Position numbers and translations under genes: made by a program
Notes under the pieces: model-generated
Seen by the model: only the letters and a program-made list of their open reading frames with translations
What the model was told of the DNA's origin: nothing
Databases searched by the model: none
Assembly (NCBI GenBank): GCA_938005745.1
Contig: CALLMM010000026.1
Span: forward strand, 1-64,000
DNA: 64,000 nt
Direction of reading: 5' to 3'
Source: an uncultured Chthonomonadales bacterium
GTDB lineage: Bacteria > Armatimonadota > Chthonomonadetes > Chthonomonadales > CAJBBX01
Part shown: piece after piece, positions 20,270-29,693 of the stretch
Position numbering within the stretch: the stretch's first letter is position 1
Layout of the letters: every line of letters begins with the position of its first letter

Positions 20270-21727
20270 ATGGCAGAACTGTTCAATATGCCCATGCTGG
20301 GACAGACGATGGAGGAGGGAACCGTCCTCCAGTGGTTTAAGCAGGAGGGCGATCCGATAAAGAAGGGCGAGATCCTGCTGGAGATCATGTCCGACAAGGC
20401 GAATATCGAGGTCGAGTCGCCGACGGAGGGCGTGCTCCGCAAGATACTGACCCCGGTGAACGAGACCGTCCCGATCAACACGCCGATCGCTATCATCGGA
20501 AGCGCGGAGGAGCCGATCGAGGCTCTGCTGGAGAGCGTCGGCGCTGCGCCTGCGGCAGCATCTGCGCCTACGGCAGCATCCGCACCGGAACCGGTTGCCG
20601 CCGCCTCTCCTGCGTCAGTCTCCGCCGCGCCGGCAGTCTCCGCCGCGCCGGCAGTCTCCGCCGCGCCGGCAGTCTCCGCTTCCCCTGCGGGAGGCGTCTT
20701 TCTCTCTCCGCGGGCGCACCGGCTGGCGAATGAGCATGGCGTCCCCGCCGCCGCGCTTGCCGGACGCGGGACCGGTCCCGGCGGGCGCGTGGTGGAGAAG
20801 GATGTCCTCGCCTATCTAGAGGAGCAGAAGAGCGCGCAGGCGGGAAGGGCGCGCGTAACGCCGCTGGCGGCAAAGATCGCGGACGAGATGGGGGTCAATC
20901 TGGAGGAGCTTGCGCTGGGGCTGCCCGGCAGCCGGGTGCGCGCCGAGGATGTGCGGCGGCTGGCGGAGGAGACGAAAGCTGCTCCCGCGCCGGTTCCGGC
21001 GGCGAAGAGCGCGGCTCCGGCGACCGCAGAGCCGGCGATACGCGAGGTGATCCCCCTGCGCGGCTTGCGTAAGATCATCGCGGACAATGTGGCGCGCTCT
21101 CGTCAGACCGCGCCGCACGTAACGCTAATCCTCGAGGTGGACATGACCGAGACGGTTGCCCTGTTCGCCCGTCTTCAGGCTGCCGTCCAGCAGGCGTATA
21201 ACACCAAACTCACCTATACCGACCTGCTGATCAAGGCGACGGCGTGTGCGCTGTCCGATCATCCGCTGTGCAACGCCGCGCTGATCGGGGACGAGATCCG
21301 CCTCTACGCCGATAAGAACATCGGGGTCGCGGTCGCGACCGACACGGGACTGCTGGTTCCGGTGATCCGGCAGGCGGATGCGAAGCCGCTCGGACAAATC
21401 TCGCTGGAACTGAAAGCGCTGGTGGAGCGCTGCCGATCGGGGAAGCAGACGCCGGAGGATCTCTCCGGAGGAACCTTCACCATCACCAATTTGGGAGCGT
21501 TCGGCATTGATGCATTCGACCCGATCATCGTTCCCCCGCAGTCTTGCATTCTGGGGGTGTGCCGGATCGCGGAGAAGCCGATCGTCCTGCAGAAAGAGGT
21601 GGTCGTCCGCTCCATGATGAACCTCTGTCTCTCCTTCGATCATCGGGTTCTGGACGGCGTGCCGGGGTCGCGCTTCCTGCAGCGATTGAAGGAGATACTG
21701 GAGAACCCGCTGACCCTCTTTGTATAG
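20270..21727 (+). CDS. Dihydrolipoamide acyltransferase (E2)
   Basis: 485 residues. Residues 1-78 form one lipoyl domain with the lipoylated lysine in EIMSDKANIEVE. After an Ala/Pro linker come a peripheral-subunit-binding domain (FLSPRAHRLANEHGV, about 145-185), a second similar domain (VTPLAAKIADEMGV) and the catalytic acyltransferase domain ending SFDHRVLDGVPGSRFL, where HRxxDG is catalytic. It transfers acyl groups to CoA in a pyruvate or branched-chain 2-oxoacid dehydrogenase complex. No E1 or E3 gene is nearby, so the substrate cannot be fixed. ATG 20270 follows GGGGGAG at 9 nt; upstream codons lack family similarity. Confidence 0.9.
   Translation: MAELFNMPMLGQTMEEGTVLQWFKQEGDPIKKGEILLEIMSDKANIEVESPTEGVLRKILTPVNETVPINTPIAIIGSAEEPIEALLESVGAAPAAASAPTAASAPEPVAAASPASVSAAPAVSAAPAVSAAPAVSASPAGGVFLSPRAHRLANEHGVPAAALAGRGTGPGGRVVEKDVLAYLEEQKSAQAGRARVTPLAAKIADEMGVNLEELALGLPGSRVRAEDVRRLAEETKAAPAPVPAAKSAAPATAEPAIREVIPLRGLRKIIADNVARSRQTAPHVTLILEVDMTETVALFARLQAAVQQAYNTKLTYTDLLIKATACALSDHPLCNAALIGDEIRLYADKNIGVAVATDTGLLVPVIRQADAKPLGQISLELKALVERCRSGKQTPEDLSGGTFTITNLGAFGIDAFDPIIVPPQSCILGVCRIAEKPIVLQKEVVVRSMMNLCLSFDHRVLDGVPGSRFLQRLKEILENPLTLFV
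20618..20671 (+). repeat. Three 18-bp repeats coding the E2 linker
   Basis: GTCTCCGCCGCGCCGGCA is repeated three times exactly (20618-20635, 20636-20653, 20654-20671) inside the E2 gene and encodes a V-S-A-A-P-A linker between the lipoyl and subunit-binding domains. The identity at DNA level suggests recent slippage, so copy number may vary between strains. Confidence 0.92.
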
Positions 21728-21772
21728 CCGCGCTCTCGCGGGGAAGAGGCCGCATATTCGGCAAAAATGGTT

Positions 21773-21797
21773 CCGGGCAGGCGAAACGCCTGCCCGG
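21773..21797. terminator. Hairpin between convergent E2 and carboxypeptidase genes
   Basis: CCGGGCAGGC (21773-21782) and GCCTGCCCGG (21788-21797) form a perfect 10-bp stem with loop GAAAC. On the minus strand the stem is followed after five bases by ATTTTT, so it best serves the carboxypeptidase gene, but its place between convergent stops allows use in both directions. Confidence 0.7.
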
Positions 21798-21821
21798 ACT
21801 GCGTGAGAGGATCCCCCTTCT

Positions 21822-23555
21822 CTACGGCAGGACGGCTTCCGCGCGCACCACGCCGGCGCGCTCATGCTTGGCGACGACCCGGACCGTCTCGCCCGGCTTT
21901 GCGCGCAGCACCCATTCGAGTTTGACCCGGTGATCGGTCGGGTCTGCGCTCCAGCCGTAGGGACTGGGGGCTTTATAGGCGCGTCCTTCGATCTGTCCGA
22001 CCTCCTCGCGTTTTCGTCCGGTCTCCAGCGTCGCGCCCTCCGGGATCTCGATCTCGGCGACCAGACCGCGCACCGTCTTGCGCTCCATCGCCTTGCGCGT
22101 TACGTAGGTCGGCAGCCAGCCCGTGTTATCCACCACCAGCCGCACGCGATAGGCGCTGCGTCCGTCCTCCGTCGGCTGTCCCAGCGGCGTGACGTCAAAG
22201 GAGTGCAGCTCCAGCTGCGGGGCGATCAACGCCTGCCACAGAAGCCACTGCGGGAATCGCGAGACCTCCTGCTCGATGAAGGGAGGAGGCGGATTGCGGA
22301 AGGCGTAGAGGGCGTCCCAGCCGCCCAGTTCGATCTTTCCAAGCTGCGGGTGGTCGAACGGATACCAGTCCACAAACCCCTTCCCCTCCAGCGCCTCATC
22401 GTTCCACTTCAGCATCTTCAGGTCCTCTTCGAGCGGGTGTTCGCGGTACCAGTCAATGAACCGGTAGCCGCCTTCGGGCTTGTCCGGTCCGAAGGCGGCG
22501 ATCCCCGCCATCCGCTGCGGCGACCATATCTCCACCGTCCAGGCGTAGATGCCCAGATGATCGTAGCACCAGTCGTCAAAGACGCCGGTGATCACCTCTT
22601 TGGGGTGGTATTTGAAGTCGTGGAAGACCGAGATCGCCGGGTAGCCGGTCAGCTCTTTGCCCTTCTCCCCGATCTTCTGATAGATCCACAGGTCCTCCGC
22701 CGGAAACGCCTCGTCGCTCTGCGTCCCGTAGGGGCGCAGCAGAACGCCGCTGTAGGTGTGGAAGGTTACGGCGCTGGTGATGTTGGGGTGGCTTGTGATG
22801 AAGGCGACGATGTTGCGCACCTCCGGCTCGCTGGTCGGATAGGGACCGGCTCCATACTGCTCGACCTCCTGCCGCCAGTGCGCCGGGAAGTTGCGGTTGA
22901 GGTCGAGTCCCTCTTTGTTGGGCTGAATGCGGATCGTAACGCCGTCCCAGTTCTCCAGCGTGCCTTCGGGCAGGAGGCGATAGTAGACGCCGCCGGTTTC
23001 GGTTGGATCGCGGCGAACCAGCAGGCGCGGCTCCTCCGGGTGAACCTTCCAGGGACCGTTGGGGTCGGGGATCCGCATGAACAGGAAACGCCCGTCCCCG
23101 TCTACGTCCTCGCGTTTCAATCCTTCGATCGGCTCCTCGTCGTAGGGGTAAGGGCGAACGCTGGAGCGCAGAAACTTCGGCTTGTCAGCAAAGTAGAGTT
23201 CCGCGCCGTCCGGGTTGACGCGGGGAACGATGTAGAAGGTCCGGGTATCCAGGCAGCGTGTGATCTCCGGGTCGCTTCCGTACTCCGTCAGCAGCTTCCG
23301 CAGAAAGTAGAGGCAGGCGGAGGCGGCGGAGACTTCGGTCGCGTGAATATTGCCGTCAATCCAGACCGCCGGCTTTTCGGTATCCGGTCCGGTGGCGGAA
23401 TTGGTAACGATGACGCACCAGACATCCCGCCCCTCGTAACTTTTGCCGATGCTCTCCACGCGCGCCAGATCGGGGCGCAGCGCCGCCAGCGTCTGAATAT
23501 GGCGGGTCATCTCCTCATAGGGGTAGTAGTGGTCAAAACGCAGTTCTTCGCTCAC
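21822..23555 (-). CDS. M14 zinc carboxypeptidase
   Basis: 577 residues. The N-terminal 300 residues are an M14 metallocarboxypeptidase: WIDGNIHATEVS gives the zinc ligands His71 and Glu74, VPRVNPDGAELYF follows, SAVTFHTYSGVLLRPYG gives the third zinc ligand His, and AWTVEIWSPQ carries a candidate catalytic Glu. The C-terminal part is a beta-rich extension. No signal peptide is seen, which is unusual for the family and suggests cytoplasmic peptide trimming or a non-standard route. The start is GTG with GAGG 7 nt upstream. It is convergent to the E2 gene and divergent from a prepilin gene. Confidence 0.88.
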   Translation of the reverse strand: MSEELRFDHYYPYEEMTRHIQTLAALRPDLARVESIGKSYEGRDVWCVIVTNSATGPDTEKPAVWIDGNIHATEVSAASACLYFLRKLLTEYGSDPEITRCLDTRTFYIVPRVNPDGAELYFADKPKFLRSSVRPYPYDEEPIEGLKREDVDGDGRFLFMRIPDPNGPWKVHPEEPRLLVRRDPTETGGVYYRLLPEGTLENWDGVTIRIQPNKEGLDLNRNFPAHWRQEVEQYGAGPYPTSEPEVRNIVAFITSHPNITSAVTFHTYSGVLLRPYGTQSDEAFPAEDLWIYQKIGEKGKELTGYPAISVFHDFKYHPKEVITGVFDDWCYDHLGIYAWTVEIWSPQRMAGIAAFGPDKPEGGYRFIDWYREHPLEEDLKMLKWNDEALEGKGFVDWYPFDHPQLGKIELGGWDALYAFRNPPPPFIEQEVSRFPQWLLWQALIAPQLELHSFDVTPLGQPTEDGRSAYRVRLVVDNTGWLPTYVTRKAMERKTVRGLVAEIEIPEGATLETGRKREEVGQIEGRAYKAPSPYGWSADPTDHRVKLEWVLRAKPGETVRVVAKHERAGVVRAEAVLP

Positions 23556-23700
23556 GCAAGCACCTCTTCATGGTTAACGCTAACGCCATCTCTCATTATG
23601 GCATGAAGCGCGAAGGAGGCGGCTTTTTCCGCATCCGCTACGGCAATGCGGGAGGCGAAAATAAAATTTTAGTCTGGACTATAAATTTTTCATAGAGAGG

Positions 23701-23729
23701 TTGACATTTTTATTTAGCGTTGTTAGAAT
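23701..23729 (+). promoter_or_regulatory. Strong sigma-70 promoter of prepilin gene
   Basis: Consensus -35 TTGACA (23701-23706), 17-bp spacer, -10 TAGAAT (23724-23729). The 45 bp upstream are very AT-rich compared with the rest of the window, like an UP element. Transcription from about 23736 gives a 45-nt leader before the prepilin ATG at 23781. Confidence 0.85.
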
Positions 23730-23780
23730 AAATATATCCGAACACGCTGAAACCATTTCCCGCACACAAGGAGAGATACC

Positions 23781-24581
23781 ATGCGTAAAACGTTCCCTGT
23801 TTGCCCGGCACCTCGCCCGGTCGGATTCACGCTCATCGAGCTTCTTGTAGTTATTGCTATTATCGCCATTCTCGCGGCGATCCTGTTTCCGGTCTTCGCG
23901 CAGGCGCGTGAGAAGGCGCGGCAGACCGCCTGCGTCTCCAACCTGCGCCAGCAGGGGCTAGCGCTGGCGATGTACGTGCAGGACTATGACTCCTATCCGG
24001 CGCACTCGTCGCCGTCCAGCGCCAACCCGCGCACCCGCTGGCCCGATCACATCTTCCCCTATGTGAAGAACGAGGGTCTGTTCCTGTGTCCGAGTGCGCC
24101 GGTCTCGGTGTTCGGGAAGGCGTTTGCCCACAATCCCCGCGTTCTGTTCGGCGGGTACGGCTACAACTTCCAGTATCTGGGCAACTCCCGTTTTCCGTTC
24201 TATGCGGCGGACGCCTCTATCTCCGTTCCGGCGGAGACCTTTGCCATCGCCGACACAGCGGGAGTGATCCGCGACAGCGGCGAGGTGGTCGCGGGGCAGT
24301 ACGCCATTGATCCGCCCCTGCCTTCGGCGCGGGGCAGCCGCCCGACGACGCCGGGAGCCGGATTCTACGGGAGCGGAAGCGAGTGCGGAAGCGGCGCGCC
24401 GGGACCGGGCAGGTGGGGGTGCCGCAGCGTTCCGGCGGAGCGGCACAGCGGCATGGTCAGCGTTACCTTCTGCGACGGGCACTCGAAGGCGATGCGCCTG
24501 TCGCAGATGGACGACTACAACCGGGACGGGCGGCTGGATAACGGTTGGTGGAACGGGCAGGCAGACCCGCAGAAACGTTAG
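23781..24581 (+). CDS. DUF1559 type IV prepilin-like protein
   Basis: 266 residues, second member of the DUF1559 pseudopilin family here. The leader [18 protein letters not shown] has the prepilin peptidase site after Gly; [16 protein letters not shown] follows. The C-terminal [18 protein letters not shown] is the family's closing motif. It is exported and anchored by its hydrophobic helix. It is preceded by AAGGAGAG 4 nt before the ATG and by a near-consensus promoter, so it may be highly expressed. It differs strongly from the gene at 19179-20024 after the first 60 residues. A strong hairpin follows. Confidence 0.88.
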   Translation: MRKTFPVCPAPRPVGFTLIELLVVIAIIAILAAILFPVFAQAREKARQTACVSNLRQQGLALAMYVQDYDSYPAHSSPSSANPRTRWPDHIFPYVKNEGLFLCPSAPVSVFGKAFAHNPRVLFGGYGYNFQYLGNSRFPFYAADASISVPAETFAIADTAGVIRDSGEVVAGQYAIDPPLPSARGSRPTTPGAGFYGSGSECGSGAPGPGRWGCRSVPAERHSGMVSVTFCDGHSKAMRLSQMDDYNRDGRLDNGWWNGQADPQKR

Positions 24582-24590
24582 CGGCGGCGA

Positions 24591-24624
24591 CGCGCGCGGA
24601 GGCAGCAGTCTGCCTCCGCGCGCG
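24591..24624. terminator. Hairpin between convergent prepilin and prs genes
   Basis: CGCGCGCGGAGGCAG (24591-24605) and CTGCCTCCGCGCGCG (24610-24624) form a perfect 15-bp stem with a CAGT tetraloop. There is no T-run. It ends 6 bp from the prs stop and 9 bp after the prepilin stop, so a bidirectional terminator is likely. Confidence 0.7.
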
Positions 24625-24630
24625 GCAAAC

Positions 24631-25581
24631 TCATTCAAACAGCGAGGTGATCGAAAGATCGTTGTTGGCGCGGTAGATCGCCTCTCCGAAGAGCGTGGCG
24701 ACCGAGAGGGTTCTGATCTTCGGGTGACGCTTTTCGGGCGGCAGCGGGATCGTGTCGGTGGTGATGATCTCTGCAATCTCCGGGCGCGAGGTCAGCCGTT
24801 CGACCGCCCTGCCCGCAAAGATGCCGTGCGTGCAGGCGATATGAATCTCCGGCTTGCAGCCGTGCTCCAGCAGCATATCCACCGCCTCCATCATGCTGCT
24901 ACCCGAAGAGATCATATCCTCGATGATCACGGGTGTTTTGCCGCGCACATCGCCCGCCAGATGCGTTACCTCGGTCGCCTGATGCAGGGGATGGTGCTTG
25001 TATCCGACGGCGAGCGGCGCATTCAGGTCGCTGGCGACCTTGCGCGCCTTCTTCACCCGCCCCTCATCCGGTGAGACGACCACGATATCCTCCATCTGTT
25101 TCTGCAGAAAGTACTTTGCTAGCAGTTTCAGGGCGGTCAGATGGTCTACGGGCACATTGAAGAAGCCCTGTATCGCGTCGGCGTGCAGGTCCATGCACAT
25201 CACGCGCTGCGCCCCGGCGGCGGTGATCAGGTCGGCGACGAGTTTCGCGGTGATCGCCTCGCGGGGCGCGTCCTTCTTCTCCTGCCGCGCATAGCCGTAG
25301 TAGGGGATGACGGCGGTGACGCGCCAGGCGGAGGCGCGGTGCAGCGCGTCCAGACAGATCAGAAGCTCCATCAGGTTCTGATCCACCGGCGGACAGGTCG
25401 GCTGAATGACGTAGGCGTCGGCGCCGCGCACGCTCTCCTCAAATTTGACGTAGGCTTCGCCGTCCACGAACCGCGTGATTTTCAGCCTGCCCAGGGGGAT
25501 CTTCAGCCAGTCTACGATCGCCTGCGCCAGCTGCGGGTTGGCGGTGGCGGAGAAGACCTTCAGGTCGTGATGTTCGCTCAT
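24631..25581 (-). CDS. prs: Ribose-phosphate pyrophosphokinase
   Basis: 316 residues, normal PRPP synthase length. Visible motifs are YGYARQEKKD, DLHADAIQGFFNVPVDHL (the flexible-loop and ribose-phosphate region), VVSPDEGRVKKA and the PRPP-binding loop VIIEDMISSGSS. It makes PRPP from ribose 5-phosphate and ATP in the cytoplasm. Its ATG overlaps the trpA stop in an ATGA junction, so the two are translationally coupled. PRPP is the substrate of TrpD, encoded upstream in the same gene string. The PRPP loop has SSGSS in place of the more usual D-T-G-G-T. Confidence 0.95.
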   Translation of the reverse strand: MSEHHDLKVFSATANPQLAQAIVDWLKIPLGRLKITRFVDGEAYVKFEESVRGADAYVIQPTCPPVDQNLMELLICLDALHRASAWRVTAVIPYYGYARQEKKDAPREAITAKLVADLITAAGAQRVMCMDLHADAIQGFFNVPVDHLTALKLLAKYFLQKQMEDIVVVSPDEGRVKKARKVASDLNAPLAVGYKHHPLHQATEVTHLAGDVRGKTPVIIEDMISSGSSMMEAVDMLLEHGCKPEIHIACTHGIFAGRAVERLTSRPEIAEIITTDTIPLPPEKRHPKIRTLSVATLFGEAIYRANNDLSITSLFE

Positions 25582-26396
25582 GCGGGGTGTCCGCTCCTCT
25601 CCTGGCGGGTTGCCGCTTTCAGCGCTTCGGCAAATGTCCGCGCCGCCTCCGTCACGCCGGGACTATCGCCGTGCTGCGCGATCAGGTTCACCATCGCGCT
25701 GCCGACCACCACGCCGTCGGCGTAGGCTCCCACGCTGCGGACATGTTCCGGGCGCGAGATGCCGAACCCGACGCTGATCGGCAGGGAGGAGCGGGCGCGC
25801 ACGCGCTGAACCATCTCCACCACATCGGGCGGCACATCCTCCCGCGCTCCTGTAACGCCGGTTCGGGAGACGCAGTAGATAAAACCGGTGGAGAGCCGGG
25901 AGACCACCTCGATTCGCGCGTCGGTGCTGGTCGGGGCGAGCAGAAAGACTGTGTCCAGCGACCGAGCGCGCGCCGCCGTGATCCACTCCTGCGCCTCCTC
26001 CGGCGTCAGATCCACCAGCAGACCGGCGTCTGCGCCCGCCCCGGCGGCATCCCGCGCAAAACGCTCTACGCCATAGCGAAGGACAGGGTTATAGTAGGTG
26101 AAGAGCAGCAGGGGGATCTCGCTCCGCTGGCGGATGGCGCGCACCGCCTCCAGCACGCACGCCACGTTCACGCCCTTCTGCAGGGCGCGAAACGAGGCGG
26201 ACTGAATGCTGGGACCGTCCGCCAGCGGATCGGAGAAGGGGATGCCGAGTTCAATCACGTCTACGCCCGCCTGATCCAGCGCCAGAACGATCTCGACGGT
26301 CCGCTCCGGCGATGGATCGCCGACGGTAACATAGACGATCAGCGCCTTCTCGCCGCGCTCTTTCAGGGCGGCAAAGCGTTCGGTCAGTCGGGTCAT
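25578..26396 (-). CDS. trpA: Tryptophan synthase alpha chain
   Basis: 272 residues. VDVIELGIPFSDPLADGPSIQ holds the catalytic Glu and Asp of the alpha subunit, and FIYCVSRTGVTGAR is the phosphate-binding loop. It cleaves indole-3-glycerol phosphate to indole and glyceraldehyde 3-phosphate within the TrpAB complex. The frame is open far upstream through trpB, but family similarity and a GGAG site place the start at the ATG at 26396. It lies 50 bp downstream of trpB and overlaps prs by four bases. Confidence 0.95.
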   Translation of the reverse strand: MTRLTERFAALKERGEKALIVYVTVGDPSPERTVEIVLALDQAGVDVIELGIPFSDPLADGPSIQSASFRALQKGVNVACVLEAVRAIRQRSEIPLLLFTYYNPVLRYGVERFARDAAGAGADAGLLVDLTPEEAQEWITAARARSLDTVFLLAPTSTDARIEVVSRLSTGFIYCVSRTGVTGAREDVPPDVVEMVQRVRARSSLPISVGFGISRPEHVRSVGAYADGVVVGSAMVNLIAQHGDSPGVTEAARTFAEALKAATRQERSGHPA

Positions 26397-26446
26397 CCGG
26401 TCAAAGCTCCATTCCCTTGCGGAGTGATTGCGAACACGGCGCGCGG

Positions 26447-27652
26447 TTACAGGCTCAACTTCAGTTCGCGGGCGGCGGTCTCCATATCCTTGTCGCCCCG
26501 CCCGGAGAGATTGAAGACAACGATCTGATCGGGGGACATCTGCGGAACGATCTTGCGCAGGTGCGCGATCCCGTGCGCGCACTCGAGCGCGGGGATCAGT
26601 CCCTCGGTCTGCGCGAGGAACTGGAAAGCGTCGAGCGCCTCCGCATCGGTGATGGAGACATATTCGGCGCGTCCGGTCTGTTTCAGGTAGCTGTGTTCCG
26701 GTCCGACGCCGGGGTAGTCCAGTCCGGCGGAGATGGAGTGCGAGGGGGCGATCTGTCCGTTCTCGTCCTGCAGCAGGTAGGACTTGCAGCCGTGCAGCAC
26801 TCCCGGCTCGCCCGCTGTCAGCGTGGCGCAGTGCTCGCCCGTCTCGATGCCCCGTCCCGCCGCCTCCACGCCGATCAGCCGCACGCCCGCGTCCTCGATA
26901 AACGGATAGAAGATGCCCATCGCGTTGGATCCGCCGCCCACGCAGGCGACCACCGCATCCGGCAGCCTGCCCTCGCGCTCCTGTATCTGAAGGCGGGTCT
27001 CCTGCCCGATGATGGACTGAAAGTCGCGCACGATCATGGGGTAGGGATGGGGACCGACGACCGAGCCGATGATGTAGTGGGTGGTGCGCACATTGGTTAC
27101 CCAGTCGCGGATCGCCTCGCTGGTGGCGTCTTTGAGGGTGCGCGTGCCGCTGGTAACGCAGGTGACCTTGGCTCCGAGCAGCTTCATCCGGTAGACGTTG
27201 AGCGCCTGCCGGTGGATGTCCTCCTCGCCCATGTAGACTTCGCACGCCAGTCCAAAACGGGCGCAGGCGGTGGCGGTCGCCACACCGTGCTGTCCCGCGC
27301 CGGTCTCCGCGATGATCCGCGCTTTGTTCATGCGCCGCGCCAGAAGCGCCTGCCCGATGGCGTTGTTGATCTTGTGCGCGCCGGTGTGGCACAGGTCTTC
27401 GCGCTTGATGTAGATCTTCGCGCCGCCCAGCGCCTCTGTCAGCCGCTCCGCGTAGTAGAGCGGCGTCGGTCGCCCGACGAAGTCGTGGAAGTAGCGCTGC
27501 AGGTCGGCGCGGAAATCGGGATCCGCCTGCGCCCGCGCATACTCGGCGGTCAGTTCATCCAGTGCGGGGATCAGGGTTTCGGGAACATAGCGCCCCCCGA
27601 AGATCCCGAAGTGACCGAGAGAATCGGGAAGGCGTGCGGCTTGCATCGTCAT
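26447..27652 (-). CDS. trpB: Tryptophan synthase beta chain
   Basis: About 401 residues. [15 protein letters not shown] contains the pyridoxal-phosphate lysine, [14 protein letters not shown] the phosphate-binding glycine loop, and [14 protein letters not shown] the usual TrpB1 signature. It joins indole to serine to form tryptophan, coupled to TrpA. Three ATGs lie close together (27655, 27652, 27646); I prefer 27652 because GAGG is then 6 nt upstream, giving [13 protein letters not shown]. The 376-bp stretch before it holds repeats and no gene. Confidence 0.95.
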   Translation of the reverse strand: MTMQAARLPDSLGHFGIFGGRYVPETLIPALDELTAEYARAQADPDFRADLQRYFHDFVGRPTPLYYAERLTEALGGAKIYIKREDLCHTGAHKINNAIGQALLARRMNKARIIAETGAGQHGVATATACARFGLACEVYMGEEDIHRQALNVYRMKLLGAKVTCVTSGTRTLKDATSEAIRDWVTNVRTTHYIIGSVVGPHPYPMIVRDFQSIIGQETRLQIQEREGRLPDAVVACVGGGSNAMGIFYPFIEDAGVRLIGVEAAGRGIETGEHCATLTAGEPGVLHGCKSYLLQDENGQIAPSHSISAGLDYPGVGPEHSYLKQTGRAEYVSITDAEALDAFQFLAQTEGLIPALECAHGIAHLRKIVPQMSPDQIVVFNLSGRGDKDMETAARELKLSL

Positions 27653-27837
27653 CATCGTCCTCAGTGGCAGGAGAGTCCTGCGGAAATGTTTCGACAACTC
27701 ATGTTACGCGGATAGCGTGGCAGGGTGTGAACGCGGTCCTCCTTGTGCGGCGCAGAGCCTCTCTCAATGCCCCTGCGAGAGAAATGACACATTGGGGGCA
27801 TGCTGCGCCTGCCTGCAACGGTCGCGCCTCCCATTCC

Positions 27838-27908
27838 GTCCTTGCGAGGGAGCCGAAGGCAACCCCTTCTGTCCTTGCGAGGGAGGCGTAAGCCGACCGA
27901 AGCAATCT
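27838..27908. repeat. Degenerate copies of the intergenic palindromic repeat
   Basis: GTCCTTGCGAGGGAG occurs at 27838-27852 and 27871-27885. The unit 27871-27908 aligns over 38 bases with four mismatches to the reverse complement of 14001-14038, so both sites belong to one interspersed family. The surrounding stretch 27653-28028 between trpB and pfkA contains no gene that I can support; apart from these repeats I see nothing in it. Confidence 0.75.
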
Positions 27909-28028
27909 CACAACCCGCACAGCGTACCGATGTGCGCTCCCTCCGTGCACAACGCCCGATACCCGTGCGTCCTGCGTAACAACATGGTATTCAGTGTACC
28001 CGCAACGGGCGCGGGCGGAAAACGTCTG

Positions 28029-29168
28029 TCAGTCCCCCAGACAGACGCCGACGTTGCGCGCGCTCTGCACCCAGGGATGATCCAGCGGAACCAGTTTTCG
28101 CTTGCCGACCACCTCTTCCAGGGGGATCGGCTCCACGCGGTCGCCCCGCACCGCCAGCATGACGCCGCTGACGCCCTGCTGGATTAACTCGACCGCCGCC
28201 GTGCCCAGCCGGGTCGCCAGCAGCCGGTCTGCGGCGGAGGGAGTGCCTCCGCGCTGCAGGTAGCCCAGAATGGTCACCCGCGCCTCCAGGTTGGTCATCA
28301 TCTCCAGCTGCTGCGCCAGCACGAAGGCGTGTCCGGTGCGCTGCGTCTCCAGTTCCTGCAGCTTGCTCTCGATCTCTTTTTTCGCCGATTTGCTGCCGGC
28401 GGCTGCCAGCTTCTCCTCCAGCGCCTTGCGAATCCGGTACTCCTCGCAGGACATCGCGCCTTCGGAGACCGCCACGATGCTGAAGTTCTTTCCCTCCCGG
28501 CTGCGTTTTCGGATCGCTTCGGCGATGATCTCCACCTGGTAGGGGATCTCCGGGATCAGGATCACGTCGGCTCCGCCGGCGATGCCGGCTCCCAGCGCCA
28601 GCCATCCGGCGTTATGCCCCATCACCTCAACGATGATGATCCGGTGATGGCTGTGCGCGGTGCTGTGCAGGCGGTCTATGGCGTCGGTCGCGATCCCCAG
28701 CGCGGTATCGAAACCGAACGTCACATCGGTCATGGCGACATCGTTGTCAATGGTCTTGGGGAGGGTGATGATGTTGAGACCCTTCTTCGCCAGCAGGAAG
28801 GCGTTCTTCTGCGTGCCGCCCCCGCCCATGCAGACCAGCACATCCAGCAGATGTTTATGGTAGGTGTCCACCATCACATCGGTCATGTCCATCAGTTTGC
28901 CGCCGATCGGCATGCGGTTGGGCTTGTCGCGGCTGGTTCCGAGAATGGTTCCGCCGGTCGTCAGGATACCGGAGAGCGTGGCGTCTTCCAGATGGACCGT
29001 GCGGTTCTCCATCAAGCCGCGAAAGCCGTCCCGGAAGCCGATCACCTGCATTCCGTAGACTCCCATGGCGGTCTTGCCCAGTCCGCGCAGGGCGGCGTTC
29101 AGTCCGGGACTGTCTCCTCCTGCGGTGAGCACACCCACGCATTTTGGCTTGTTATTCACTCTCTTCAT
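28029..29168 (-). CDS. pfkA: 6-phosphofructokinase
   Basis: 379 residues. [18 protein letters not shown] is the phosphodonor loop, [22 protein letters not shown] contains the catalytic T-I-D-N-D, and [22 protein letters not shown] follows. It phosphorylates fructose 6-phosphate. The lysine in PKTIDND is the residue type of PPi-dependent and group III enzymes rather than of classical ATP enzymes, and the usual GGDG loop reads MGGGGTQKN. The phosphoryl donor is therefore undecided. ATG 29168 touches its AAGG site; a GTG at 29159, 8 nt from AAGGA, is a good alternative start. The gene sits between trpF and trpB. Confidence 0.92.
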   Translation of the reverse strand: MKRVNNKPKCVGVLTAGGDSPGLNAALRGLGKTAMGVYGMQVIGFRDGFRGLMENRTVHLEDATLSGILTTGGTILGTSRDKPNRMPIGGKLMDMTDVMVDTYHKHLLDVLVCMGGGGTQKNAFLLAKKGLNIITLPKTIDNDVAMTDVTFGFDTALGIATDAIDRLHSTAHSHHRIIIVEVMGHNAGWLALGAGIAGGADVILIPEIPYQVEIIAEAIRKRSREGKNFSIVAVSEGAMSCEEYRIRKALEEKLAAAGSKSAKKEIESKLQELETQRTGHAFVLAQQLEMMTNLEARVTILGYLQRGGTPSAADRLLATRLGTAAVELIQQGVSGVMLAVRGDRVEPIPLEEVVGKRKLVPLDHPWVQSARNVGVCLGD

Positions 29169-29198
29169 CCTTCATCATGCGTTCGATCCCCGATCGAA

Positions 29199-29693
29199 TC
29201 ACCGGGTTCGGGTAATCTTTGGCTTTTTCGCCGGCGGGGGGCTTGCCGGCAGTCGAGGGGCTTTGAGGTGTCTGTAGACATGATACCAGAAGTAGAGGCT
29301 CGCGATCAGCGCGCTCCAGGCGATGAAGCGGAGCGAGCCGGAGGCGGGGGACGCCATCAACTCGCCGCCCTCAAAGGAGGCGACCTCCGGGTTCTCCGGC
29401 AGGTAGTAGATGCGGATGTCCTGATTGACCTTCAGCCGCTCCCACAGCCCCAGATCGTAGGCTCTGCGCTCCACCCGGTGGTTCTTCCGGTTCGCATCGG
29501 CAAAGACAAACGTGATTGTGTAGATCATTCCGCCGTCCTGACCGGGGCGGCTGTCCTTCAACTGCACGGTGCCGATCGCTCTGACGCCGCGCCGCGCCAG
29601 TTCGGATCGTCCTCCGGGAATGTGGATAAACAGCAGATAGAGGGAGCCTGCCGTCAGAAACAGCGCCAGAGTCCAGGCGTATGCCGGCTTCAT
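29199..29693 (-). CDS. DUF3592-like membrane protein
   Basis: 164 residues with one hydrophobic segment at the N-terminus (YAWTLALFLTAGSLYLLFI) and one near the C-terminus (LRFIAWSALIASLYFWY). Between them is a beta-rich extracytoplasmic domain with VRAIGTVQLKDSR, ITFVFADANRKNH and IRIYYLPENPEVAS; the last is the y-Y-x-P-x-x-P-x-x-A-x motif of DUF3592. Its function is unknown. The ATG at 29693 overlaps the trpF stop (ATGA) and has GGAGGAG about 9 nt upstream, so it is translationally coupled to trpF. Confidence 0.75.
   Translation of the reverse strand: MKPAYAWTLALFLTAGSLYLLFIHIPGGRSELARRGVRAIGTVQLKDSRPGQDGGMIYTITFVFADANRKNHRVERRAYDLGLWERLKVNQDIRIYYLPENPEVASFEGGELMASPASGSLRFIAWSALIASLYFWYHVYRHLKAPRLPASPPPAKKPKITRTR

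Noticed and set aside
20618-20671. Three direct 18-bp repeats as a CRISPR-like array
   Set aside because: Units are contiguous, without spacers, and lie in frame inside the E2 linker.
26397-27392. N-terminal extension of the trpA frame through trpB
   Set aside because: The extension translates trpB out of frame; TrpA similarity starts exactly at the ATG at 26396.
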